A stretch of DNA of 64,000 bases from an uncultured Christensenella sp. (GCA_910578565.1 CAJTQF010000003.1:62001-126000); one strand, 5' to 3'. Positions 1 to 7,444 are shown, counted from the first letter of the stretch. The notes: generated from the sequence alone by a model not told the origin. Program-made: numbers and translations.

Positions 1-25
1 TTGCGGTAAAAATTTGTTCGTCCAT
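1..25 (-). CDS. Start of a gene running off the left edge, possibly jag/khpB
   Basis: On the minus strand an ATG (plus positions 23-25) overlaps the yidC stop codon by one base and opens a frame reading MDEQIFTA before the window ends. In many Bacillota yidC is followed by jag (khpB), an RNA-binding KH/R3H protein whose N-terminus is short and similar in character. The position is the main evidence; eight codons cannot identify a family. Confidence 0.35.
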
Positions 26-1287
26 TACTTTAACCTCTTTCTGTTTTTGTTGCCTTGTTTTGCACGTTTTTTATTGAATTCCCCGTTTGCAATCTGTTTT
101 GCAAATCTGGCTTCGGTTATTTTATTGATGATGAGAGTGGTAATGAGTCCGTAGCAGGTGTTGGTTATCATATAGATAGAGAACGCCGCGCTGTAAAAGA
201 ACGAAAATACGCCGTAAATTATGGGCATCATTATCATCATCCACTTGTTTGTCTTTGCGGCGCTGCCGTCTACCGAACCAAGCTCCGCCGCATCCTTTTG
301 CGAGCGGCTCATAATAAACTGCTGCAGGAACATAAGACCTATTGCCAGCACTATCAGAACAAAATATCCGTTGTAGGTCTTTTGTTCTTTACTTAAATTA
401 AACACTACTTCGTTATACGAATCTTCATACGAAGCGTCTACGCCCGTTCCGATTGCACGGGAAACGGAAGACGAGAATTTAGAAAACGAAGGAATTTCTT
501 TATTTAACATCGAGTCGGGATACCAGATATTTTTGACCCAGATGAAAGTGGTTTTGTTGTTTTTATAGTACGACGCGCTCGCCTGTCTTGCGTAAAGGCG
601 GACGTATTTCGTTACGTAGCCCTGTTTTTCGTCTTCGCCGAGACCGTCGTAATTTTCAGGCAGTTCGAACTCTGCGGCGGTGTCCTTTTCGATACGGGTC
701 TTGAATTTTTCAAAATCGACCTTGTACGCCGTGCCGTCAACGGAATCGTCTTTTACTTCAATCAGAAATCCGTCTTCGTGATTGTTGTCGCCTTCAAGGC
801 TTACGCACACAAACGATTTTACGCTGGCATTATATTCGTCCACCATATTATTATAAGTGGAAAGGTTTGCAAACTGCGAATATGTGGAGAACGCGCTGAA
901 CACTACCATGAATATGACCAGAGATACAATCATAGGAATGCACGCTCCGAACATTGAATATCCGTTCGCTTTTTGCAGTTCCATAACTTTCTGGCTGTAC
1001 ATCTGCTTGTCGTTGGCGTACTGTTTCTGAAGTTTTTCCATCTGCGGCCGCATCTCTTTCATAATAAGCGACTGCTTTTTTGTTTTTACGCGCGAATAGA
1101 CGTCAAGCGGCAGTACTACGGTTTTCAGTATCAGTGTAAACACGACAACGCCCAGACCGACTATACCGACGCCTTCTATCAGCCACTGGATAACTTTGCC
1201 TATCCAGTTAAGACTTCTTATGTCTATTTTGTCCAGGATTACGCCGCCTATGTAGCCGACGCTGTCCAATAAATTTAATGTTCCCAT
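25..1287 (-). CDS. yidC: Membrane protein insertase YidC
   Basis: YidC/Oxa1-family insertase (420 aa) that places proteins in the cytoplasmic membrane with or without SecYEG. Hydrophobic segments are visible at about residues 35-58, 108-132, 308-328 and 350-378. Between the second and third lies a large soluble loop (about 135-305), bigger than in most Gram-positive homologues. The conserved first cytoplasmic stretch includes the basic LDVYSRVKTKK region, and the C-terminus is strongly basic (KKRAKQGNKNRKRLK), as in ribosome-contacting YidC tails. It follows yidD by 6 bases, in the classical rpmH-rnpA-yidD-yidC order. A second YidC-like domain occurs at 19.1-21.2 kb. Confidence 0.95.
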   Translation of the reverse strand: MGTLNLLDSVGYIGGVILDKIDIRSLNWIGKVIQWLIEGVGIVGLGVVVFTLILKTVVLPLDVYSRVKTKKQSLIMKEMRPQMEKLQKQYANDKQMYSQKVMELQKANGYSMFGACIPMIVSLVIFMVVFSAFSTYSQFANLSTYNNMVDEYNASVKSFVCVSLEGDNNHEDGFLIEVKDDSVDGTAYKVDFEKFKTRIEKDTAAEFELPENYDGLGEDEKQGYVTKYVRLYARQASASYYKNNKTTFIWVKNIWYPDSMLNKEIPSFSKFSSSVSRAIGTGVDASYEDSYNEVVFNLSKEQKTYNGYFVLIVLAIGLMFLQQFIMSRSQKDAAELGSVDGSAAKTNKWMMIMMPIIYGVFSFFYSAAFSIYMITNTCYGLITTLIINKITEARFAKQIANGEFNKKRAKQGNKNRKRLK

Positions 1288-1293
1288 CTTTTT

Positions 1294-1584
1294 CTACTTG
1301 ACCCATTTTAATTTAAAATAATTTTCGGGCGCGGGGTCAAAACCGCCCTTCGATAACGGATTGCACCTTAACAGCCGCCAGCTACCCAACAGAATTCCGA
1401 TAATTACGCCGTGGTTGTTTATCGACCTTAGCGTATACTCCGAACAAGTCGGCTCGTAAAGGCAGGTATGACGCGAAAGATTTTTCTGGTAAAATATTAT
1501 AAGACGCATACACAGCATCTTTATATACGGTTTAAACACCGTCCGCCTGAGAAGTTTATAAAACTTTTTCAGCTTTTGGTACAT
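1294..1584 (-). CDS. yidD: Membrane protein insertion efficiency factor YidD
   Basis: YidD family (DUF37), a small membrane-associated protein thought to help YidC-dependent insertion. This copy (96 aa) carries the family signature: the YQKNLS segment, then CLYEPTCSEYT, then GSWRLLRCNPLSKGGFDP. The N-terminal 20 residues are a basic extension. Its start codon lies inside the 3' end of rnpA (16-base overlap), so translation is probably coupled. Confidence 0.95.
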   Translation of the reverse strand: MYQKLKKFYKLLRRTVFKPYIKMLCMRLIIFYQKNLSRHTCLYEPTCSEYTLRSINNHGVIIGILLGSWRLLRCNPLSKGGFDPAPENYFKLKWVK

Positions 1585-1898
1585 TCGTTTACCTTTTTAA
1601 TACAAGACAAAAGCCCTTTTTCAAAATTTTTCACACTGTATTCTTCCGCAACTTTCGGTATTATGATAACGCTGTACGGTTTTAAGAGATTGGGGCATGT
1701 GTTTGCAAACGCTACGCGGATAAGCCGCTTAATACGGTTGCGCTTTGTCGCTTTGCCGTGCTTTTTGGATACGGCTATGCCCATATTCAGACTTTTGGAC
1801 GGAAAATACAATAACGTAATACAGGGGGAAAATACCCTTTTTCCCCTGTTGAAAATTTTTTGAAAGTCAGAGTTTTTCTTTAATCTTAAATAATTCAA
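1569..1898 (-). CDS. rnpA: Ribonuclease P protein component
   Basis: Protein subunit of RNase P (109 aa, normal length), which matures the 5' ends of tRNAs together with the RNA subunit. It begins with the typical LRLKKNSDFQKIFNRGKR motif. The RNR-type signature GKATKRNRIKRLIR (about residues 48-61) is the RNA-binding helix of the family. It lies between rpmH and yidD as in most bacteria. Confidence 0.95.
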   Translation of the reverse strand: MNYLRLKKNSDFQKIFNRGKRVFSPCITLLYFPSKSLNMGIAVSKKHGKATKRNRIKRLIRVAFANTCPNLLKPYSVIIIPKVAEEYSVKNFEKGLLSCIKKVNECTKS

Positions 1899-1907
1899 AA
1901 ACTTAGT

Positions 1908-2042
1908 TTACGCGGAAAGTTTTTTTCTTCCCTTGTTTCTTCTTCTCTTCAATACCTTTCTGCCTGCGGTTGAAGCCATTCTCTTTCTGAATCCGTGGAC
2001 TTTGCTTCTCTGTCTCTTTTTGGGTTGATAAGTTCTTTTCAT
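1908..2042 (-). CDS. rpmH: 50S ribosomal protein L34
   Basis: A 44-residue basic protein beginning MKRTYQPKKRQRSK and containing the invariant HGFRKRM and RRRNKGRKKLSA segments, diagnostic of ribosomal protein L34. A ribosome binding site (AAGGAAC) lies just upstream on the minus strand. It is shorter than common ORF cut-offs. The neighbour upstream is dnaN rather than the usual divergent dnaA. Confidence 0.97.
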   Translation of the reverse strand: MKRTYQPKKRQRSKVHGFRKRMASTAGRKVLKRRRNKGRKKLSA

Positions 2043-2138
2043 TTTTTATGTTCCTTTTATATAAGATTATTTTTTAATTATTTTAAAGTTTAAATGAAAT
2101 TAAGTCAATCAATTATCGGCGGAAATAACAGCCGATTA

Positions 2139-3242
2139 TTAATTGCTTGCCGTCCTTACCGGCAAAATCAGGTACAGGTTGTCCTTGTCGTTTGCGTTTT
2201 CGCAGGTGAAGGGCTGTATCTGGTTGTTGAAAGAAAGCACAATCTCTTCTTCCGAAAGGGCGTTTACCGCGTCTATTATAAACTTAGAGTTCATTGCAAT
2301 TCTTATATCCTTGCCCTGAATATTGGCTTTGACCGGCTCCTGAACGCTTCCTATTTCCGAATTCGAAGACACGTCTATTTTTTCGCCGTTGATATCGAAT
2401 ATTATAAGGCTGTTTTTGTCGTTTCTTACAAGAATTGCCGCGCGCTCTATGCTGGCTTTGAGCAGATCTTTATTAACGGTAACTACGGTTATAAAATCTT
2501 TGGGGATTATATTTTCTTTCTTGATAAAATCGCCGCTGTACAGACGGGAAGTTAATACGGTGTTGTCAGAAGCTACTAAAATCATTCCGCGCTGGACGAA
2601 AATTTCTGTTTCACCTTCGCTTTCGGGTATCATTTTTTCAATTTCGTTCAGCGTTCTTGCGGGGCAGACTATTTCAAGATCGCCCGTGGAAGACAGTACT
2701 TTTCCCTTTACCGTCGCAAGACGGAAACCGTCAAGCGACGTTACGCAGATGTCTTCTCCCGTGATTACGAACTGGCAGCCCTTTAAAATGGGGCGCGAGT
2801 CGTCCGTGGCACAACAGAAAGAAGTTGAATTTATAAACTTTTTCAGATCTGATGTTTTGAGTTTGAAACTGCTTTCGTTTATGTTTGTATCCATGCGCGG
2901 AAATTCGTCCGCGGAAAGAACCTGCATGTCCGTCTGGCTGTCGGCGTAAATGATATCCATTTTTTTACCGTCGGTTGAAAGGGTAATCTGCACGCCTTCC
3001 AGCTTTTTTATAAAGTCTGCAAAATATTTACCGGGAACGCAAACTTCGCCTTCTTCGAAAACGTCCGCCTTAATGGTTTTACAGATAGAAATTTCGTTAT
3101 CGGTGGCGGTAAGCGTTAAATTGTCGTTTTCGGCTGAAATTTTGATACATTCCAGAACGGGTACTGTCGTCTTACTTGCGCAGGCTTTTACAACTTTAAG
3201 CACTGCGTCGGATAAATCGATGCCTTCACATACGGCTTTCAT
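2139..3242 (-). CDS. dnaN: DNA polymerase III beta sliding clamp
   Basis: Sliding clamp (367 aa, family-typical length) that tethers the replicative polymerase to DNA. Recognisable are the first-domain start (LSDAVLKVVKACASK), the second-domain DSRPILKGCQF segment, and the C-terminal LYLILPVR, all conserved in DnaN. An AAGGAG ribosome binding site sits six bases before ATG on the minus strand. It is transcribed leftward ahead of rpmH. The usual dnaA gene upstream of dnaN is missing; instead a non-coding gap with DnaA-box-like sequences separates it from divergent rsmG. Confidence 0.97.
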   Translation of the reverse strand: MKAVCEGIDLSDAVLKVVKACASKTTVPVLECIKISAENDNLTLTATDNEISICKTIKADVFEEGEVCVPGKYFADFIKKLEGVQITLSTDGKKMDIIYADSQTDMQVLSADEFPRMDTNINESSFKLKTSDLKKFINSTSFCCATDDSRPILKGCQFVITGEDICVTSLDGFRLATVKGKVLSSTGDLEIVCPARTLNEIEKMIPESEGETEIFVQRGMILVASDNTVLTSRLYSGDFIKKENIIPKDFITVVTVNKDLLKASIERAAILVRNDKNSLIIFDINGEKIDVSSNSEIGSVQEPVKANIQGKDIRIAMNSKFIIDAVNALSEEEIVLSFNNQIQPFTCENANDKDNLYLILPVRTASN

Positions 3243-3259
3243 AGTCGGCTCCTTACTTT

Positions 3260-3600
3260 TGTATAGTTTGTTATTTTTATTTTATTTATTATTTATTAAT
3301 ATAGTATATATAGTAATAGGGACGGTGGAATTGTTAATAACTTTTCAAATACGTTAAAAACCGTATATATAATAACAAAAAAGCGCCGAAAATGCAACAA
3401 AAACAGGGCTGTTGTTGTGTGGAAAAAGTCAGTTTTTTAAGTTAATAACAAAGTGCATAGATTGTGGTTAAGTGGAATGTTTAAAGGGGAGTAAATTCCG
3501 TAAATGCAACTAAATGTTTGAAAAACAAGAAAATAAAGGGTTGTCCACCGCAAATTGTTAATTGTGGATAAACTTACTGTTTAATTATTTATCTTAATTC
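3260..3600. other. dnaN-rsmG gap: AT-rich stretch and DnaA-box-like sites (possible half of oriC)
   Basis: The divergent gap holds an A/T-only-rich run (about 3265-3320) like a DNA-unwinding element and several DnaA-box-like 9-mers. On the minus strand these are TTTTCCACA (3418-3426), TTAACCACA (3463-3471) and a perfect TTATCCACA (3564-3572); on the plus strand TTGTCCACC (3541-3549). This resembles one half of a bipartite origin, but the functional origin could be the 7.1-7.35 kb cluster. Confidence 0.55.
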
Positions 3601-3607
3601 AGACGGC

Positions 3608-3637
3608 TTGCAATTTTATCTTTTTCTGTGTTATAAT
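3608..3637 (+). promoter_or_regulatory. Promoter of rsmG, possibly leaderless transcript
   Basis: TTGCAA (3608-3613) and TATAAT (3632-3637) are separated by 18 bases. The ATG of rsmG is at 3644, seven bases after the -10 element, so transcription would start at or next to the start codon and leave no room for a ribosome binding site. Confidence 0.55.
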
Positions 3638-3643
3638 CCGGTT

Positions 3644-4327
3644 ATGGAACTTGATAAACTGGCTGAAACAATTAAAAATAAATGTTCGTATAAATTCGGA
3701 CAGTTTGAAAAATTGTTGCTTGAATACAATAAAAAATGTAATTTAACTTCTATTACGGCAAAAAACGAAGTTTTTATCAAGCATTTTTTAGACAGTGTTG
3801 CCGGCGAAAGTCTTTTTCCTTTGAACTCAAAGGTTGTTGAAATAGGTTCGGGCGGCGGCTTCCCTTCTATTCCGCTTAAAATTATCAGGGAAGATCTGGA
3901 CTTTACCCTTATCGAAAGCACGGGCAAAAAATGTGTGTTTTTAAACGAAGTTGTGGACAAGTTACAACTTGACTGTGTACAAGTGCTGAATATCCGTGCC
4001 GAAGACGGCGCAAGGGACAAAAATTTAAGGGAAAAGTTTGACGTTGCCTGCGCGAGAGCTGTGGCACAGCTGAATACCCTTTGCGAATATTGTCTGCCTT
4101 ACGTAAGGATTGGCGGCTGTTTTATCGCTTATAAGGGCGAAGCGGAGAACGAGATACAAAATTCGTTGAAAGCGGTAGAAATTCTCGGCGGCAGGATAGA
4201 CGGCGTTTTATCCTTTGACTTGCCGGAAGACGGCGGACAACGTAACATTATAAAAATAACCAAAATAAAACCCACGCCGCAGACTTATCCGCGCGGTCAG
4301 GGCAGGGAACGGAAAAATCCGCTGTAA
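3644..4327 (+). CDS. rsmG: 16S rRNA (guanine-N7) methyltransferase RsmG
   Basis: RsmG/GidB methylates G527 of 16S rRNA using SAM. The SAM-binding loop VEIGSGGGFPSIPLKI is clear, preceded by the family motif KKCNLTSI, and the C-terminus has the basic TYPRGQGRERKNPL ending typical of RsmG. I chose the ATG at 3644 (227 aa) because an upstream in-frame start at 3608 lies inside the -35 promoter element. It diverges from dnaN and is followed 10 bases later by the SLOG gene, so they probably share a transcript. Confidence 0.95.
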   Translation: MELDKLAETIKNKCSYKFGQFEKLLLEYNKKCNLTSITAKNEVFIKHFLDSVAGESLFPLNSKVVEIGSGGGFPSIPLKIIREDLDFTLIESTGKKCVFLNEVVDKLQLDCVQVLNIRAEDGARDKNLREKFDVACARAVAQLNTLCEYCLPYVRIGGCFIAYKGEAENEIQNSLKAVEILGGRIDGVLSFDLPEDGGQRNIIKITKIKPTPQTYPRGQGRERKNPL

Positions 4328-4337
4328 GGTAAAAATT

Positions 4338-4790
4338 ATGTATGAAACGTGCGCGTTCAGCGGACACAGAAATTTAAAAGAATGGGATTTTGACCAGGCT
4401 TTGCTGGACAGGGTGGTTTTAAACCTTATAAAAAACGGCACTGAAAATTTTTTGTGCGGTATGGCGTTGGGTTTTGATATGACTGCCGCCGAAAGCGTGA
4501 TTCGGCTGAAAGACAAGTACCGCGTAAAACTCACCGCAGTTCTGCCATGCAGAAACCAGTCGGACGTTTACAGCGAAGCGGGAAAATCGAGATATAAACG
4601 TATACTCGGCTGTTGCGACGAAGTGATTGTCCTTTCGGAAGAGTATTACAGCGGTTGCATGCACGCCCGCGACAGGTATATGGTTGAAAACTGCGATGCG
4701 GTGGTCTGTTTTTTGCGCAAGAAAGGCGGCGGAACGTATTACACCGTAAATTATGCAAAAAAACTTAATATCCCCTTGATTGAATTATAA
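4338..4790 (+). CDS. SLOG-family (DUF1273/YpsA-like) nucleotide-binding protein
   Basis: A 150-residue Rossmann-like protein of the DUF1273/YpsA type. Family-like motifs are CAFSGHRN at residues 5-12, the glycine-containing CGMALGFDMTAAE segment (about 40-52) and VVCFLRKKGGGTYYTVNYAKK near the C-terminus. SLOG proteins bind nucleotide-derived ligands; YpsA in Bacillus affects cell division, but the molecular role is not settled. It follows rsmG by 10 bases and ends at a strong terminator. Confidence 0.8.
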   Translation: MYETCAFSGHRNLKEWDFDQALLDRVVLNLIKNGTENFLCGMALGFDMTAAESVIRLKDKYRVKLTAVLPCRNQSDVYSEAGKSRYKRILGCCDEVIVLSEEYYSGCMHARDRYMVENCDAVVCFLRKKGGGTYYTVNYAKKLNIPLIEL

Positions 4791-4823
4791 AACCCTTTCC
4801 TTATAAAAGAGAAAGGGTTTTTA
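4790..4823 (+). terminator. Rho-independent terminator of the rsmG-SLOG transcript
   Basis: Perfect 10-bp stem (AAACCCTTTC, 4790-4799, with GAAAGGGTTT, 4811-4820) followed by a T-rich tail. The next promoter's -35 element begins immediately after, at 4824. Confidence 0.9.
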
Positions 4824-4852
4824 TTGACAATTTAACTGCTGTTTGGTATTAT
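4824..4852 (+). promoter_or_regulatory. Promoter of the first tandem structured RNA
   Basis: Perfect TTGACA (4824-4829), 17-base spacer, TATTAT (4847-4852). The predicted start, about 4859, coincides with the first base of a long RNA helix. Confidence 0.8.
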
Positions 4853-4858
4853 AGTGTC

Positions 4859-5010
4859 GCAGATAAAAACTTAATAATGTAGTGTGGTAATCCTAAATAG
4901 GTAGGATTATACTTTCGCTTTACGCCATATTACATTGTGTAAATAGTTTTTATCTGCAAAAAAACAGCGAACGGTATATTCTATATGCCGTTTCCTGCGA
5001 AACGGCATTT
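4859..5010 (+). ncRNA. Tandem structured RNA, copy 1 (riboswitch-like, no gene behind it)
   Basis: The RNA can fold into one long arm. P1 is a perfect 13-bp stem (4859-4871 with 4945-4957). P2 is 12 bp with two G-U pairs (4876-4887 with 4925-4936). P3 is a 7-bp hairpin (4888-4894 with 4903-4909). Behind the arm are two mutually exclusive hairpins. A pairs 4970-4978 with 4984-4992. B pairs GCCGTTTC (4987-4994) with GAAACGGC (4999-5006) and is followed by a T-rich run, as in a terminator. Copy 2 has the same layout 191 bases later. I do not recognise the family. The arrangement, aptamer-like arm plus switch between two hairpins, suggests a riboswitch or other regulatory RNA. Confidence 0.6.
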
Positions 5011-5014
5011 TATA

Positions 5015-5043
5015 TTGACAAAAATAGCAAGATTTGTTATTAT
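5015..5043 (+). promoter_or_regulatory. Promoter of the second tandem structured RNA
   Basis: TTGACA (5015-5020), 17-base spacer, TATTAT (5038-5043). The start point is expected near 5050, again the first base of the long helix, exactly as in copy 1. Confidence 0.8.
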
Positions 5044-5049
5044 AGTGCC

Positions 5050-5218
5050 GCAGATAAAACTAAATAACTGTATTTTTTTGACATACACTAATAAATGGTA
5101 GTGTTACTGTTTTCGTGTAAAAATAGTGGTGTTTTAATACAGCTTTATTTTGTTTTATCTGCAATAAAAAGCGGGAACGGTATGCTATATGCCGTTTCGT
5201 AAGGAGCGGCATTTTTTT
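5050..5218 (+). ncRNA. Tandem structured RNA, copy 2: leader with hidden ribosome binding site
   Basis: The long arm starts with an 11-bp stem (5050-5060 with 5152-5162) and continues through AAATAA/TTATTT and CTGTATT/AATACAG (5068-5074 with 5136-5142). A hairpin (5085-5090 with 5099-5104) lies inside. Downstream, hairpin A (5176-5180 with 5192-5196, extendable) competes with hairpin B (5191-5198 with 5203-5210, GTAA loop, followed by ATTTTTTT). Hairpin B contains the AAGGAG (5201-5206) that would serve the ATG at 5219, so B both resembles a terminator and hides the ribosome binding site. Sequence in the arm differs from copy 1 while pairing is kept, which supports the fold. Confidence 0.65.
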
Positions 5219-5494
5219 ATGGATAACAAAAGTTGCGAAAACTGTAAATACTTTATTAAGCACTATACAATTATAAACGGTACGCAATTGCGGTACCTTG
5301 GCAGCGGGCATTGCCGGCACGAAGATTTGAGATACAGAAAAGGAGCACATAAATCGAGCCGTAAAAAACCCCCCTGTGATTTATGGGAAGAAACCGAAAT
5401 CACAGGACCTGTAATAAGGGAACGGCTTGAAAAAAATATTGAAGATATAAAAAACCGTCTTGACGAAATAGTTTTGATACTCAATAAAAAATAA
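5219..5494 (+). CDS. Small cysteine-containing protein of unknown function
   Basis: Unrecognised 91-residue protein. The N-terminal third has a CENCKYF motif (residues 6-12), then GHCRHED and KKPPCDLW, giving four cysteines and histidines that could bind metal. The last 35 residues are a charged amphipathic helix (LEKNIEDIKNRLDEIVLIL), likely a coiled coil. I chose the ATG at 5219 because AAGGAG lies 12 bases upstream; an earlier in-frame ATG at 5189 lies inside the leader hairpin. Expression is probably controlled by the structured leader at 5050-5218. Confidence 0.7.
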   Translation: MDNKSCENCKYFIKHYTIINGTQLRYLGSGHCRHEDLRYRKGAHKSSRKKPPCDLWEETEITGPVIRERLEKNIEDIKNRLDEIVLILNKK

Positions 5495-6000
5495 GTTGCC
5501 GTAAATTATTATAGGGCGCTTCTTTATATAACAAAAAAACAATTGTTTATTTTTATAATATCTATTTGTTGCCCCGATATCGTTTTTTCCTGAGTTCCTT
5601 TGTTGTAGCAGTCTTTTTTGAGACCATAGTTTCTTTGTTGCTCCGAGAGTCTTGTCTCTGCCAAAGGTTTCCCTTTGTCCCCCTGAGCGAGTTTTTTAGT
5701 TTTATGTCACCCTGCCCGAGCGGAGCGACGGTTTGCATATCTTAATTTAAAAGAATATTAATATGGCGCAAAGCGAAGCCGAAGGTTCTCATTGGGTAAA
5801 CGGTAAAAGTGGGTAGATTCTTCGACAAGCACAGAATGACATCTTTTACGTGGGGTTCGAAGCCATAAGGAAAATACATTCAACTGTATTCGGTATGCGC
5901 GCGGATTACTCTGCTCAGAATGACAAGTAAAAAGGATGTCTGGAAAGATAACCAAAAGACACCCTGAATATAAATATAATATTGAACGACAAAAAAATAA
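5495..6000. repeat. Non-coding stretch with degenerate copies of a dispersed repeat
   Basis: No convincing gene in about 500 bases. The clearest repeat copy is at 5815-5847 and, read on the minus strand, matches 6937-6970 (core GATGTCATTCTG...CGAAGAATCT). More decayed fragments are at about 5706-5730 (GTCACCCTGCCCGAGCGG), 5758-5795 and 5905-5932 (CTCAGAATGACAAG). Such CATTCTGAGC...GAAGAATC intergenic repeats are common in some Bacillota genomes. Confidence 0.6.
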
Positions 6001-6033
6001 ACGCCTGCCGACTTAACCGGTAGGTGTTTTTTT
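6001..6033 (-). terminator. Terminator of yyaC (reads both ways)
   Basis: Nine-pair stem (CGCCTGCCG, 6002-6010, with CGGTAGGTG, 6018-6026, including G-U pairs) flanked by T-runs on both strands, lying just beyond the yyaC stop codon. Confidence 0.7.
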
Positions 6034-6041
6034 ACGCGAAA

Positions 6042-6626
6042 TTACAAAAACGCTTTGAATACGTCTGCTTCCGCTTCCTTTATTTTGCTGTTCTGAATAA
6101 AGTCCAGAATGCAGGAAGTCACCCCTTCCGCAATTATTTCGGACATTTTGTATACTACGTTAAGCCTTGTCGCGGAAAACAGAGCGTAGTTGAACACAGA
6201 CTTTTCCGCAATAATTCCCATTATCGAAATATCGCCCACCTTTGAAAGGCGTTTGTTTGCCCCGCTGCCCGGTTTGATCGCGCGGCGGGCTATTTTTATA
6301 AGACCGATGTCCCCCGCAAGCCCCACCGCCGCGTCAATCGCTATTACTGGGCTGTCGGGGTGGGTCGCGCGTAAAAATTCGTTCATATACTTCACTTCGT
6401 GCGCGGTGATGGGTTTTGCCAACGTTCCGTAAACGTAGCAGTTTGTGCCGGCAAGCCGTTCTTTAAGTTTGGTACCTGTGACGGGACCCAAAGAATCGCC
6501 CACCGACAAATCACTGCCGATGCAAAGTACCACCGGCGGCTCGCCCGAGTTTTTTAATATTTTTTTTAACGCCAGACACACGCCGCCGGGTGCCAGCGAA
6601 TTATACAGATTAAAGGAATAGTCCAT
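6042..6626 (-). CDS. yyaC: Sporulation protein YyaC (DUF1256, spore-protease-like)
   Basis: YyaC/DUF1256 proteins are restricted to endospore formers and related to germination protease GPR. This 194-residue copy has the family motifs VVLCIGSDLSVGDSLGPVTG (about residues 32-51), VIAIDAAVG (about 93-101) and GDISIMGI. In Bacillus subtilis yyaC also lies near the origin next to the soj/spo0J genes, so position agrees. The exact substrate is unknown. It is the first sign in the window that the host, or its ancestors, make spores. Confidence 0.9.
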   Translation of the reverse strand: MDYSFNLYNSLAPGGVCLALKKILKNSGEPPVVLCIGSDLSVGDSLGPVTGTKLKERLAGTNCYVYGTLAKPITAHEVKYMNEFLRATHPDSPVIAIDAAVGLAGDIGLIKIARRAIKPGSGANKRLSKVGDISIMGIIAEKSVFNYALFSATRLNVVYKMSEIIAEGVTSCILDFIQNSKIKEAEADVFKAFL

Positions 6627-6862
6627 AATTCACCTCAGGCAAATTTATTGACAGCTTTCTCATTTATTATAATTAATCTGTTCAAATTGTGTTCGCGGCT
6701 CGTGTTTTATGCATATAAATAAAAGAATGTTAGTCATTCCGTGCCGGCAAAATAATTCTCCGTTAAAGAGTCGTGTCGGACCTTCGTAAAAATTTTTTAT
6801 TTAAAACGCTATTACGGGCTTGCTGAACAATCCCCTGCTTAAAAGTTTATTCCGAGCGAAGT

Positions 6863-6913
6863 AAGCCGCGGGCGTAATTCCGAACACGGACGGCTGTGTC
6901 TTACCCGCGGCTT
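6863..6913. other. Long inverted repeat in the yyaC-ftsH gap
   Basis: A perfect 10-bp inverted repeat (AAGCCGCGGG, 6863-6872, with CCCGCGGCTT, 6904-6913) encloses 31 bases that contain a smaller ACAC/GTGT hairpin. No T-run follows, so it is not an obvious terminator; it may be a structured RNA or decayed repeat. Confidence 0.45.
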
Positions 6914-6936
6914 CTGTACGATGAAAAAATCCACAT

Positions 6937-6970
6937 AAAAGATGTCATTCTGAGCGTAGCCGAAGAATCT
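6937..6970 (+). repeat. Dispersed intergenic repeat, clear copy
   Basis: Matches, in opposite orientation, the copy at 5815-5847 with only a few differences over 33 bases. A related but more decayed fragment follows at about 6988-7020 (CATCGCTCTCGCTAAGGGTGAC). Confidence 0.7.
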
Positions 6971-7131
6971 CCGGTTTTATCCTTGTAACATAGAGACCCA
7001 TCGCTCTCGCTAAGGGTGACAAAACTGCGGTGATAAAGAAATTCTGCGGCGGCAAAAAAACTTAAAAGAAAAAGACCCCCGTGGAAAAAAAACATTTGGC
7101 AGAGCGGAAAGTTTTAGGGTGACGTAAAAAA

Positions 7132-7353
7132 TTATCCACACCGTTTCCACATTTTAACAACAATCCACAATTTTACCTTTCGGGCGAAAACCGCTTTTGT
7201 GTGATTTTATCCACAAAAATTGCTCAAACTATCTTTAAAAGGGTCTTTTTGGTTTAATCGGGCTTTCGGCGGACAAAATTTGTCCACACGGCGGTTAAAC
7301 TTCCCTTTGAAAGACGGTAAAAATTATCCACAGGCAGTTAAAAGTTATCAACA
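7132..7353 (+). other. DnaA-box cluster, likely chromosomal origin (oriC)
   Basis: Three perfect DnaA boxes TTATCCACA lie at 7132-7140, 7207-7215 and 7324-7332, plus near-matches TTGTCCACA (7280-7288), TTATCAACA (7345-7353), AATCCACA near 7162-7169 and TTTCCACA near 7145-7152, all in one orientation. Two parS sites follow within 100 bases and parAB lie 2.4 kb on. No gene occupies 6627-7664. Together with the dnaN-side cluster this could make a bipartite origin. Confidence 0.8.
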
Positions 7354-7387
7354 ATTCCAGAAAAGCATTAAAACCAACGCGCTTAAC

Positions 7388-7401
7388 GTTTCACGTGAAA
7401 C
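7388..7401. other. parS centromere site 1
   Basis: Perfect 14-base palindrome GTTTCACGTGAAAC, the core of the bacterial parS consensus bound by ParB (Spo0J), followed by A as in TGTTTCACGTGAAACA. Confidence 0.95.
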
Positions 7402-7430
7402 ATTAATTATACAAAAAAATCGGGGGAAGA

Positions 7431-7444
7431 GTTTCACGTGAAAC
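7431..7444. other. parS centromere site 2
   Basis: Second exact GTTTCACGTGAAAC, 29 bases beyond the end of site 1. Confidence 0.95.

Noticed and set aside
4859..5162. 6S RNA as identity of the tandem RNAs
   Set aside because: Each arm is about 100-115 bases, much shorter than 6S RNA, lacks the large central bubble, and continues into switch-like hairpins with a ribosome binding site.
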